This document shows, piece by piece, positions 49,888 to 60,215 of a stretch of 64,000 nt of DNA. Numbering within the stretch: position 1 is the first letter of the stretch; the number at the start of each line of letters is the position of its first letter. The notes under the pieces were generated by a model that worked only from the letters and a program-made list of their open reading frames with translations, ran no database searches and was not told the DNA's origin. The translations under genes and the position numbers were made by a program. Origin of the DNA: Thunnus maccoyii (lineage: Eukaryota; Chordata; Actinopteri; Scombriformes; Scombridae); the NCBI RefSeq assembly GCF_910596095.1, contig NC_056551.1, forward strand, positions 2,852,001 to 2,916,000, in the 5' to 3' direction.

Positions 49888-49931
<44 letters not shown>
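49888..49931. repeat. (CA)n microsatellite
   Basis: About 22 CA units. Complementary to the (GT)n at 49781-49815, allowing a long hairpin with a ~73-nt loop. Confidence 0.95.
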
Positions 49932-49934
<3 letters not shown>

Positions 49935-50490
49935 ATTTGTCGGTTGGTCTTCAGACTGTTTTAATATTTGCTGGATTAAAAATGAGAATGAACAGAAACA
50001 GAAACAGATTCAGGATCAGGATCTGACACAATAATCATTAATCAGCTGATCAACTGCTATTTCAGTGTTAACTGTCACAGAGGTCACACCCTCTGTGTGG
50101 GAATATGATGATTTTAATAGCCTGTGGACTTTGTACAATTGCACATAAATTACATATGGTGTTTTTTTTAAGACCATATAACATTTGTAGAAAATGAAAG
50201 AATAATTCTAATGTGGCTTACATTTGATATTTTTCTTAGTTTTATGGGTAAAATAGAAAAATAGTATATGTTGATGGCGATGATTATTATTCTGATTCTG
50301 TATTTTTATTTGTGTTATTCTCAGTTTAAGTGTATTACGTTAATTAAAGTATCATTTAGCCCATTTAGTTGACTTTTTGTATTTAAGTTAATGAAAGCAA
50401 ACTGGGTAAAATATTTCAAACAGGACCTTGTAAATGAATTAGTTCATTAGAAATGTGTTAATAAGCGAATGAACAGAAAACGTCAGAGTG

Positions 50491-50507
50491 TGACTCACTT
50501 AATGATG

Positions 50508-50560
<53 letters not shown>

Positions 50561-50564
50561 CAGG

Positions 50565-50622
<58 letters not shown>

Positions 50623-50668
50623 CACTGTCTGTTCTCGGATCGTTCAGCAGCGCTCTGCTTCTCTCTCT
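50491..50668 (+). promoter_or_regulatory. Possible Jun upstream promoter: two TGACTCA sites flanking GT and CT repeats
   Basis: Consensus AP-1 sites TGACTCA occur at 50491-50497 and 50618-50624. They flank a (GT)n tract (about 50511-50559) and a (CT)n tract (about 50567-50619). A CRE half-site CGTCA lies at 50481-50485. CpG-containing sequence follows at 50,780-50,880, unlike the AT-rich surroundings. A good splice donor (CTG|GTGAGT-like) occurs at 50669. Jun genes are known to autoregulate through AP-1-like sites, so this could be the promoter and a non-coding first exon of the gene at 54898. The 4 kb distance makes this tentative. Confidence 0.3.
50511..50619. repeat. (GT)n followed by (CT)n compound microsatellite
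   Basis: About 24 GT units (50511-50559), a short unique spacer, then about 26 CT units (50567-50619). TGACTCA occurs directly on both sides. Confidence 0.95.
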
Positions 50669-53600
50669 GTGAGTATGAACCATTATCAGACATTATTACT
50701 GTTCAGATGTGTTGTATTGTGTTGTGAGAGTTTCTGATGAGATGCTCGTTAGTTTGTCAGGATGATTGTGAATCCAGCTGATCCAGTCGCGCTGCTTTCT
50801 CCCGGTCTGAAGTTAACGGCTGGACCGGGAACTTTAATGCATTTAGAGCGGCTGGAAGATCAGATAAAGTCTCGCAGAAATGACAGGAACAGAGAGATCA
50901 AACTGTCACTGCTTTAATACTGAGATATTATTTCACTGACTGTTTGCACTGTCTGACTTGAATCTACCCTATGAATGAAAAGCGTTTAATTCCAAACAGC
51001 AATAACAACGATGCCGTGTTTAATACTGAACCCTTTAATTCATATAGAGCCTGATACAGTATGATAATTCTCCCGTGTATCATATTATATGGACTATTAT
51101 TGGATTATTATTATGCTGCTGTAGCATTACATGTATCCAGCACTTTGCTGTAGCTGGTGGAGAAGGAGCTGATTTGAAGCGTTTAACACTCTGTTGAGTA
51201 TTTTAAAATTAGTCATCATATTTTAGTCGCGGATTATATATTTTCTATGCATTTTTTTAAAATCTACAAAGTAACTCCAGCTGTCAGAATAAAGCGTACA
51301 TACTATAGGCTATGTCATCTGAAGTGTAGTGGAGTGAAAGTATAAAACAGCAGAAAATGATGGAAATACTGACATAAAGTAAGTAGAACTAGAACTAGAC
51401 TGATAAAACAGTCAGGCAGATATATTGGCTGATACTATATATTGCATATATGTGTATTGGTGTATATGTTGGCCAATAAGTAACAAGAAATGTCAGCACA
51501 GAAATACCAAAGATATGTTGGAGGTCATTTAGAAACAGTGCTGGAGGTCATTTACTGAGCTTGTCCAGCAGAGAGCACTGACAGTAAGAGGTGGCTAATG
51601 TGGACTTATATTAATAATATTATGATATTGCAAGATATTTTTCAATAACAATATTTATGACAATATGAAAAAAGTATCATCTGTTTTTTGGCTGCCGTGT
51701 TGAGATGTGTTGTGTCAGTGTGATGTGGTGGTTTAGAGGAGCAGAGCTGTGGCTCTGTGCTCTTATATTTAAAATCACTGATGCAAACACACCTGCTGTA
51801 CTGACTGAGCTGATCAATGTTGAACTTAAAGCTGACTTCAACTCAGTGTTAAGTAAAACCACAGACTATATATAAAGATGGACATAGCAAGGTGTGATGT
51901 CACGCGTTGGTTTACATTGGAGCCAGTTTGAAGTGAATTGCAGTTTACGGTCAGCGTCATCTTTTCCGTTTGGAGCCAGGAGCCTTCAAATAAGTAGTTT
52001 GGGGTGTTGCCTTTCACACTCTGGAGACACGCCCCGCTACCTCAGATCCAAGCTAACGCTAGCTTACTTGGAACAGCGAATGGTGCACACTTGTGCTAAC
52101 AGTAGCTAACTAACAAGTTAGCTGTCATTATCAAGTTAAACATTAAACTTAGACAATAGTCTGACTCAGCGCGAGTCCCAGAACCGGGAAGCAAACTGTC
52201 AATCACAGCTGTCAATCAACGCCCACATGGCATCAAAGACACTATTCGTCTTTATATCTTATTAACGGAGCAATAATTTCCAAAATGTCATCTGCACACT
52301 TACTAGAGGGCCCACATTTAGAGATTAACACCATAATAACTTGTTGAATAAAATACTGACTTAATATTTCATGAAAGAGTTGACACTTTTGAATGGGAGT
52401 CTATTGGAGCCAGGGATTTTTAGGAAGCAGCATCTAGTGACCGTCAGTGGTACTGCACTTTAAGGGTCTTCCACAATGGCTTCAGTTTCAACCTGTGCTT
52501 GGGTAGCCGCTTGGGTAAAACATGTCTGCCTGGTGATTATCAGTCTAACTTCAACCTGGTGACTGCTTGCTCCCCTCAGCTTGTTTCCTAGAAATGATTT
52601 TTATGTACTACCGATTTGCAACAGCAAACATGTTTTAAAGGAATATAATGCCACAATAATTACGTGTTTATTATATCTGGTGAGAAGCACGATGTTGTTG
52701 ACATTCGACCAAAACCTCTGCCTTTTCCTAACCTTCACCATACTGTTGTTTCCTAAACTCAATGACATGCAGGACCTGCTGCGTCCTGTACGCCTGCCAT
52801 CCACCCTTTAAACTTGTGTGTGGTACAAAAATGTAGCACTTTTTTCCTTCACTCAAAAAAAACATTGCCTGTGATCATAAATCAAGCAGCAACCATCAGT
52901 TTCCCATCACAACATGATTAGGAAAACAAATTAGTATTATAAATGTCATTTCTATGACACAGGGTTGCAATGTTCTGCTTTGATTAATTATTGAGAAGTG
53001 AATGTATGAGATATTATACTGACACATCTATTCTCCTGCGCAGTTGTGTGACTGGATCTCTCTCTGAAGGTTCATGTTATCAAGCCTCTGCAGAAGTCGC
53101 TGTTACTTTCTCTTCCAGCCATGTGTGTTGCTGCGGCGCTGGTCATCACATAAAAACGTCAACAGGTTGCAATATTGTTAATATCATGATATGGAAAATT
53201 TGAAAACCTGCTGCTGTTTATACTGATATGATCATGAACAATATGATGTGATATGACACACCTCTGCTGGCAAGTTTATTTTTCATTCATCCTCAGATCT
53301 TCAGATACAGACTGTCACAAGTCAAGATTGGTCTCAAAAACTTCCATATCAGTGGGGTGATAGCCAGAACTCTACTTATGTAGAGTACTTAGTTACCTTT
53401 AACCTGTGGATCTCATGTAGATTATTATTACACCATACACTGATAAACTGAACACTCATAATGATGAAAGAACACATTCATACTACCACTACTACTAATA
53501 ATAATGATAATAATAATAATAATAAATGTGTATTAGTTATGATAGCCCAGGTTCATATAAAATAATAATAATACATTTTATTTATGCAGCACTTTTAAAG

Positions 53601-53776
53601 GCACTCAAAGATGCTTTACGTAGTTAAACAAAATGGCAAAAGGAAGTTACAACAATAACAAGAGAGCAGCAGGAAAGACACTGTTAAAAGAAGAAAACAA
53701 ATTAATTAGGTGGAATGATAACAAACACATTTGCAGCAACAATGAAAATGGTTTCTAGAACGTTCCTCGGATATTA

Positions 53777-53930
53777 AACGTCTGTAGCTCAGGTGGTAGA
53801 GCAGGTCTGGGTTGTTGGCTTGATCCTCATCCACATGACAACATGTCCCTGAGCGAGAAACTCAACACTTAAATGGCTCCAGATGTGTGTATAAGTAGAA
53901 AAAAATGTTGCTTTGTCGCTATGAATAAAA
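53777..53930 (+). repeat. tRNA-derived SINE fragment
   Basis: TGTAGCTCAGGTGGTAGAGCAGGT has the form of a tRNA 5' half with a pol III A box (TAGCTCAGGTGG). GGCTTGATCCTCATCC is a weak B-box-like continuation. The rest (CATGTCCCTGAGCGAGAAAC, CTCCAGATGTGTGTATAAGT) matches a common-looking teleost SINE body. It does not fold as a complete tRNA and is not called a tRNA gene. Confidence 0.6.
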
Positions 53931-54534
53931 TCATCACCAAATGAATGTAATGTTAAAATTGTCAGAGGAACCTCCAAGTCATGTTCTCCAGATTTAAAAA
54001 ACAACCACAAAGGAACCATCAGTGAACACTGGTTACTGCCGTCCACAGAACATCAGTGCGATGAATGCTGGATAAAAAAAAAAAATCTATCTAATAGAAT
54101 TAAAGTGTGATTCCAGTCTGCTCTTTGTACTGCAACAGTCTTACATAACAGTAGTTTGAACACAGCTGGAAAATTCTGCAAAGGTTACAAGAACTATCAT
54201 CATAATAGCATCTTTAATGGAATATTACAGGAACATTAGCTGGTTGAATGTAGTGATGGTAAAGTAGTAAAAATGAAAAATAAAGACGCAGAAAGTTCTT
54301 AAAAATAAAAAATATAAATGAAACAGAATATAAGTCAATGAATAAAGAACCTTGAGTCTTGATAGTTCAGTCTTGACCTTGTGATTGGTAGTTTGGCAAT
54401 ATAATCTCCAGGTCCACTTAGCAGCCTTCAACCACATCTCACAGTCTTCATCACCTTCAGTTAATATAATGCTGGTGATTGTTTAAAGGACTGAGCTCAA
54501 CTAACAGAGACAGACAGAAAACAGTGGCGCATAT

Positions 54535-54542
54535 TATAAATA
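54535..54542 (+). promoter_or_regulatory. TATAAATA, candidate proximal Jun TATA box
   Basis: TATAAATA lies about 360 nt upstream of the Jun start codon and could define a proximal promoter giving an unspliced 5' UTR. A GACGTCA CRE-like site lies close to 54819, nearer the ATG. The surroundings are AT-rich and TATA-like words are common here, so evidence is weak. It competes with the 50.5 kb candidate. Confidence 0.25.
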
Positions 54543-54897
54543 CAGCTTTATTATCCAATATTATTTATTGTCAGAGCTCGGTTAGTCTCACCTCACACAC
54601 AAAATAACACACATGTACACACACACACACACACATGCAGGACTGGTGTCAGTACGACCTCATAGTTTACACATCTGTAATCTTTCTGCCCTCTTCACCC
54701 TCCTCTTCTTCTCACAGACTTGTTTGTTTTCCTGCAGGGACTCGTCTCCTCTTCTTCCTCTTCTTGTCTTCGTCTCTTCTTCTTCTCTTTGTGCTGCTGT
54801 CATCCTCCAGCCGCCGACGTCAGTGGAACGTTTCAATCCCCTCTGATATTCAGGTTAATCTGATTGTGAAGATTTCCTCTGAGACGCCTCTTCGTCA

Positions 54898-55953
54898 ATG
54901 ACGGCCAAGATGGAGACTCCTTTCTACCATGATGACTCCCCCACTGTCTCCGGCTTCAGCCAGATCGTCGAATACGAGCGTTACCCGGGAAACAAGATGC
55001 TTATGAGTAAAAAGGCCATGTCAGTGGCGGGCAGCCATCACTTCCCCGGCAGTGGCAGCGGTGCAGCAGGAGGCAGGGGTGGGAACCACAACAACCTGGG
55101 GCTCGCCGGCAACAGCTCCCTGATGGCAGCAGCGGTGTCCTCGGCAGCGTCCTCAGCGGACATGAACCTGCTGAAGCTGGCGTCCCCCGACCTGGAGCAC
55201 CTGATCATCCAGTCCAACCAGGGACTGGTCACCACCAGCCCCGTGAACAACTCCGCTAACCCCTTCATGTACCGCAACCAGGCCACCAACGAGCAAGAGG
55301 GATTCGCAGACGGCTTTGTCAAAGCGCTGGCTGACCTTCACAAGCAGAACCAGCTGGTAGGAGGTGGGCCCATGTCCCCGTCCTCGTCCTCCACCGCCCT
55401 GCAGGCACCATATCAGAGGAACCTGATGCCAGGCAGTGACATGCCCGTCTACACCAACCTCAGCAGCTACAACCCAGGCCAGATGGCGTACTCCGGGGGG
55501 CAGATGGTTTACGGTGGTGGCTCAGGCCACAGCAGCGGCGGGCACCCTCAGCCCCACACTCGAGGTCTGGATGCCCCTCAGACTGTCCCAGAGGTGCCTC
55601 ACCCGTCAGGCGACCCTACATCCCCGCCCTCCCTCTCCCCTATCGACCTGGAGACGCAGGAGCGAATCAAAGCTGAGCGCAAGAAGCTCCGCAACCGCAT
55701 CGCCGCATCTAAGTGTCGCAAGCGGAAGCTGGAGCGGATCTCGCGGCTGGAGGAGAAGGTGAAAGTCCTGAAAAGTCAGAACTCGGATCTGGCCTCCACC
55801 GCTGCCATGCTGCGGGAGCAGGTCGCTCAGCTCAAACAGAAGGTCATGAGTCACGTCACCAACGGCTGCCAGATTGCCGTTGGCGCGGCCGCCAAGTCTG
55901 GAGGAGGAGGAGGAGGAGGGGGCGGGACCTGCAGCGAGGACTCCAGCTGCTGA
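54898..55953 (+). CDS. Jun-family AP-1 bZIP transcription factor, divergent, intronless
   Basis: Nuclear AP-1 subunit, binding TGACTCA-type sites as a dimer. Single open frame of 351 codons starting [15 protein letters not shown] c-Jun-like MTAKMET is followed by JunB-like PFYHDDS. The transactivation part has [13 protein letters not shown] (Ser96 matches c-Jun Ser73), [19 protein letters not shown] and HKQNQL, the last JunD-like. PQTVPEVP and [12 protein letters not shown] precede the basic region (about 262-282, [13 protein letters not shown] with its redox Cys) and a leucine zipper. [15 protein letters not shown] is closest to JunD. The gene is intronless, as in all vertebrate Jun genes. 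Oddities: the LNLADP part of the delta/JNK-docking segment is missing; the Ser63 site is SA instead of SP; the usual LKEEP before PQTVPE is GLDAP; and the C-terminus is a nine-Gly run followed by TCSEDSSC. I cannot assign it confidently to jun, junb or jund. Confidence 0.93.
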   Translation: MTAKMETPFYHDDSPTVSGFSQIVEYERYPGNKMLMSKKAMSVAGSHHFPGSGSGAAGGRGGNHNNLGLAGNSSLMAAAVSSAASSADMNLLKLASPDLEHLIIQSNQGLVTTSPVNNSANPFMYRNQATNEQEGFADGFVKALADLHKQNQLVGGGPMSPSSSSTALQAPYQRNLMPGSDMPVYTNLSSYNPGQMAYSGGQMVYGGGSGHSSGGHPQPHTRGLDAPQTVPEVPHPSGDPTSPPSLSPIDLETQERIKAERKKLRNRIAASKCRKRKLERISRLEEKVKVLKSQNSDLASTAAMLREQVAQLKQKVMSHVTNGCQIAVGAAAKSGGGGGGGGGTCSEDSSC

Positions 55954-56508
55954 GGAGGCGGGACATCAGGAGGACAAAAATGTGAAAATAAGCCGAGAGG
56001 CAGAGGTTTACTTTTATGATTTTGGCGTTTCGCTCATGCTCTCGGTCAGAGCAAGAAGAGAGCATGCGGCTCGGTGTCAGTAAGGCCTCAGTGGGACTGT
56101 TTATTGGGATTTACTGAACCGACATTCCCCGTAAACCACTGTCAATCATCCAGCCAGAGTGGGCGGGGCTTAGAGAGGAGACAGGAAGGATGGATCCCTG
56201 GACGTGGGCAAAGTTTTACTCACGTTGGACAATTTGGGGTTTTTGACAATGAATAGATGGTGATGGATTTCATTTGAAGAGACTGTTTAGCAGCAGGGTG
56301 TGACATTCAAAGAGGTGTGTGTGTGTGTGTGTTTGTGGGAACTGACACGTTACATTCAAAAGGTGAAATCAAGATTTCCAGCTCATGAAACTTCTTTATT
56401 TTCAGATGTCATTACATCTCAGTAAATCAATTTAACTGGAAATGGTGAAATTATTTTCCACCTCTGACTTTTTTTTATATCACATCATATTGCACATTTC
56501 ACATCTGG

Positions 56509-56514
56509 AATAAA
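56509..56514 (+). terminator. First AATAAA downstream of the Jun gene
   Basis: Canonical signal about 555 nt after the stop codon. Further signals occur at 57322 and near 58098, and U-rich ATTTA-containing sequence extends to about 59.4 kb. Jun transcripts in vertebrates usually have long AU-rich 3' UTRs, so this may not be the main site. Confidence 0.3.
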
Positions 56515-58141
56515 TAACATGTTAAGATGAACATTTTTATAGTGTGAACTTAATCTTTCATTAGTTGAACAATAATGAGAAGTTTGCTTATAAAAGTTAA
56601 TCAGAATCAGTGCTGTCAGTGATGTCATTTATGTGGAAAACATTGTCAAGTAATCAGATTACTTTTGGTTTCAGAATGAAGACTGTAATTGACATTTTCT
56701 TGCAATAACTGTAACACTTTGCTTAAAATTGCTGATGCTACAGTTTGTTTTCCAATCTCATTACTGTAATCTGATCACTTTTATGTCACTACAAAACAAC
56801 AGTGTAATGCAGCTAAAAAACATCCTCACTTTGACAACTTTTTGCAGTAACTGCAATAGATTTGTGTTATCTGATTACTGTAATCTCTTTACATAACTGT
56901 AACTACAGCTCAGCTCTGGTTGGTAATCATGCAGTGAAGATTTAAACTCAGTTATGAACTGTGCTTCTGTGTTTTATTTGTGTGTTGTTTGAAGCTGTGT
57001 TTTGATCATGAATTAAAGTTTGAGGTTCTGTCGTCGTGTTGTTCCGGCCTCGCAGCTGTTTGGTGTTTTCAGCTGTTGGCCGGTGGAATCTTTCAGCACT
57101 TTCTCTGGATCTTTCTGGAATCTGGACAGAGGAAATGTTCAATTTAAGATCTGCCAATGTGGATATCTGGTTTGAGTTTGGAAACTGGCATGTGCAAAAC
57201 AGGCTCTTTTTTTTGTTTTTTGTCTGTTCTTGATTTGCAAAAAGTTTCAGAATTAAGGAGACTTTTAGTCTCACAGTTGTAATATCTGATTTTTTTTTTT
57301 TTTTAACTTTTCAACAAATGGAATAAAATTCTGTTGGTAGAGAATTTAATTTTCAACTTCAAATATTTTCAACTTTTTCAAATAGTGTATTTGACTTCTG
57401 CAGCAGGAGAAATATTATTGGACAGAAATGAAGAAGGAAAGAGGTTGTTTTTGTGAACATGAAGCGTTTCATATCTCCTTTATTCTTATTTCACAGCAAC
57501 ATCATGCAAATAAGATCTGACTGTTGAATAACACCCATTATTTTGATAATTATAATGTTAACAATATGCAGTTTACTTGTTATTCCTATACCTTTTCTAC
57601 ACTGTAAAAAGTATGATTCATATAACTAAATTAATTTGGTTTGTTTGTTTGCAGGTTTATGTGAGAGAAGCCCATTGCTGCTAGGAAAAGAGAAAGATAT
57701 TGACATTGTTGAAATCAAATACTCATGAAGAAGTCAAAATTTTGATTTTGTATGAAATAATTTGACTTAGCACTTTGCCATTATGTTATTTCAACTTTCA
57801 AAAAGTTCTAATTTTGTCAGTCTCAATTTTGACTTACCATTACTAAATGTCACTTGCCATGAGCATTTGTATTTTTTTCCTTCCTGGCAGTAATGGGCTT
57901 CCGCTGATTAAAAACTTTCTAAAAGGCAGAAAAATAAATCTGCTGGTGCTTGTGTACAGAAAATCACTTTGTGCTATGTCGATTTTTTTTTTTATTACAC
58001 AAAAATCTGATCTCAGTGGAATATCAAAAGTGTTTCACCTGCTTTAGGAAGAAAATACCTTTAAGACTCCACAAATTGGACATATTTTTACAGTGAAAAT
58101 AAATATAAACTAGTCAACCTGGAAAAATGAGCTTGAATTTG

Positions 58142-58858
58142 AAGGCCCAATCTGTAATCTTAAATGTAAATCAAAATGTATATGAGGGATAATCTACTCC
58201 AAGCTGTGCAGTTATGAAAAATAATGCACTCTGGATTGTATATATATATGTGAAAATAATGCTCACTGTGGAGATGAGGTCCTGAGATCTTGTCCTGAGA
58301 GGACATTAGAAGTCCTCTGCAAGGTTGTAGACGTGCCTGAGGAGGCTGTGGAAGTCCTTGAGTGGGCTGTAGAGGTCCTTGAGAAGGTTATATGAGGGAT
58401 AATCCACCAACTTGTGTAGTTATGAAAAATAACACACTCTGCATTGTGTACATATATATGAAAATAATGCTTGTTGTGGTGAATGAGATCCTGAGGTCCT
58501 TGAGGAGACTGTAGACTTCCTCCAGTGAGTTTACTGTAACTCAGCCTGAACCATCAGTACTGTTGCTATGGTTACTGCAGTTTAATATACCTTAGCTGTG
58601 ATTTAGAATGATTATTAAAATGTTGACGAATGATGCGTCCACATACATGATCTTAACAGACACCTGACAGCCAGAGAACAGGATTCTTTGTTGCCAAAGC
58701 TTAATGAAAACACTTCACAATATGTTTTATTTTTCAGTGTGCATTATTGTTCGATAACTATACATTTTATTGAGAATGTTCTTACGTAGCATAAGTTACG
58801 TGTGTGAATAAATCTCAGATTTATGTGGTGATAAAATGTACAGATTGGGCCTTTAATA
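58142..58858. mobile_element. MITE with GAAGGCCCAATCTGTA-type inverted ends and an internal tandem duplication
   Basis: AAGGCCCAATCTGTA at about 58142-58156 is the inverted counterpart of TACAGATTGGGCCTTT near 58840-58855. The inside carries a 210-bp tandem repeat: TATGAGGGATAATC at 58181 and again at 58391, followed in each copy by GTTATGAAAAATAA and GAAAATAATGCT. The second copy is partial (to about 58520). Confidence 0.65.
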
Positions 58859-59939
58859 TGTTGGTACAGGTTTATTGTTGTTGTTTATGTGGTGGGTTGA
58901 TTGATATTTTCACACATTTTTTTAACTTGAAGCTGATGATCCCTTTCTATTTTTGGACTCTGTTTTGCACTGACTTTACTGTCCAGTCAGCACGTGTGTA
59001 TCATGCTACAGTTTGTATATTGAAGCTGGCAGATAGAAAAACATATAACTGCAAAAAAAAAAAGAAAACAAATCAGATTTATTTTTTGTGGGCGACAAAA
59101 AGATAAAGCTCTACTACTTAAAAACATTACATTATATCAGAGTTTTAAATGATAATTAATACTTAAGGATGAAAACAATTTGCAGTTACATGTTTTCTGT
59201 CTGACATTAAGAGACTTTGAAGAATAATGTTGATAAGCGTCAAGAAAATATTTATTTTTTCGAACTTGAACAAGGCTTTTGATGTCTCTAATAATTCTAT
59301 TTTTGTACAAAATGTATAAAAATTGTTGTTATTAATATACTGATGTGTGTGTGTGTGTACAAGATGTTTAATTCACTTTGTGTCCCTATTTATTATAAAT
59401 ATCTTTTGTTATACAGACTTCACACTGTTCTGCTGTGTTGAGATGTTTGTGTCAATATATCAGTGATGAAATATTAAGCTGCTGCTGGGTTGATTTCTGA
59501 AAATTCAATTCAAATGCAGTTTCCTGAATGCCTCGCTGAGACATGACTCATTTATTTTAGTTGGATGTCAACAAATTTCACATTCAGAATTAAAAATCAG
59601 TCAAACAACCTCAGTGTTGAAACTGTTATGATAGAACAGATGTTGGTTTCGCATTGAGAAATTTGGGGATTACTGTAATTACTAAGTGGGTCACACACTT
59701 CCTCTTAAGGATCCAAAGAAAGAGCCTTATTAGAAGGCTTCCTATTTCTGTTTTTACTGTAAAAGGAGACACTTCACAGAATCATGGGGATGAAGCCTGA
59801 TGGAATCCTCAAACCAGCGGATCTCCATTAGGGTTTTGACATTTTTATAAGAAGCTATTTAGGCATTATTATAATTTTAGTTAAGTGATAGGGGCCAAAA
59901 TAGGGCCAAAATCCACAGTGTGTCTGCACAGTCATTTTG

Positions 59940-60215
59940 AACAAAAATGCATTTAAAAGTGTATCTGATGATTATATGAGGCTTTTTAGCATCAGTTCCC
60001 TCTTTGTGTTTCCTCAGATAGTGTTTCCCTGTCGAGCTGTGGTGGAAGTATAGTAACAAAAAGAAGGACTTTTGCACTAAAAAGACTGTAATGTTGAAAG
60101 ATATCTACTTGATTTGACTCATCTGGATGCTGTAGCTTCATATTAGTTTCAGATAAACTTTTGAATACATTTTTGCACAGAGGGACGACTATGGATTTTG
60201 TCCCCCATCACTTAT
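59940..60215. repeat. Dispersed repeat, copy B (right flank)
   Basis: Same orientation and same block order as copy A at 37080-37420, with single-base differences throughout. An unclassified non-coding family. Confidence 0.8.

Larger units (their letters stand above)
40203..54897. other. Repeat-rich interval between receptor and Jun genes
   Basis: No supported protein-coding exon. Besides the elements listed separately, about 49010-49090 matches a fish repeat known to me (GAGAGAGCCAGGCTAGCTG ... TATGCTAAGCTAAGC), and 51860-52500 is another non-coding dispersed repeat. (AT)n lies at 47459-47497. Open frames at 47022-47453 and 48423-48743 show no recognised family. 41100-41870 and 43965-44210 show nothing recognisable. 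Confidence 0.6.

Noticed and set aside
53777..53850. Possible tRNA gene
   Set aside because: A-box-like start is good but there is no cloverleaf and the body continues as SINE sequence.
55436..55985. Alternative-frame open frames inside the Jun coding region
   Set aside because: GC-rich shadows of the 351-codon Jun frame.
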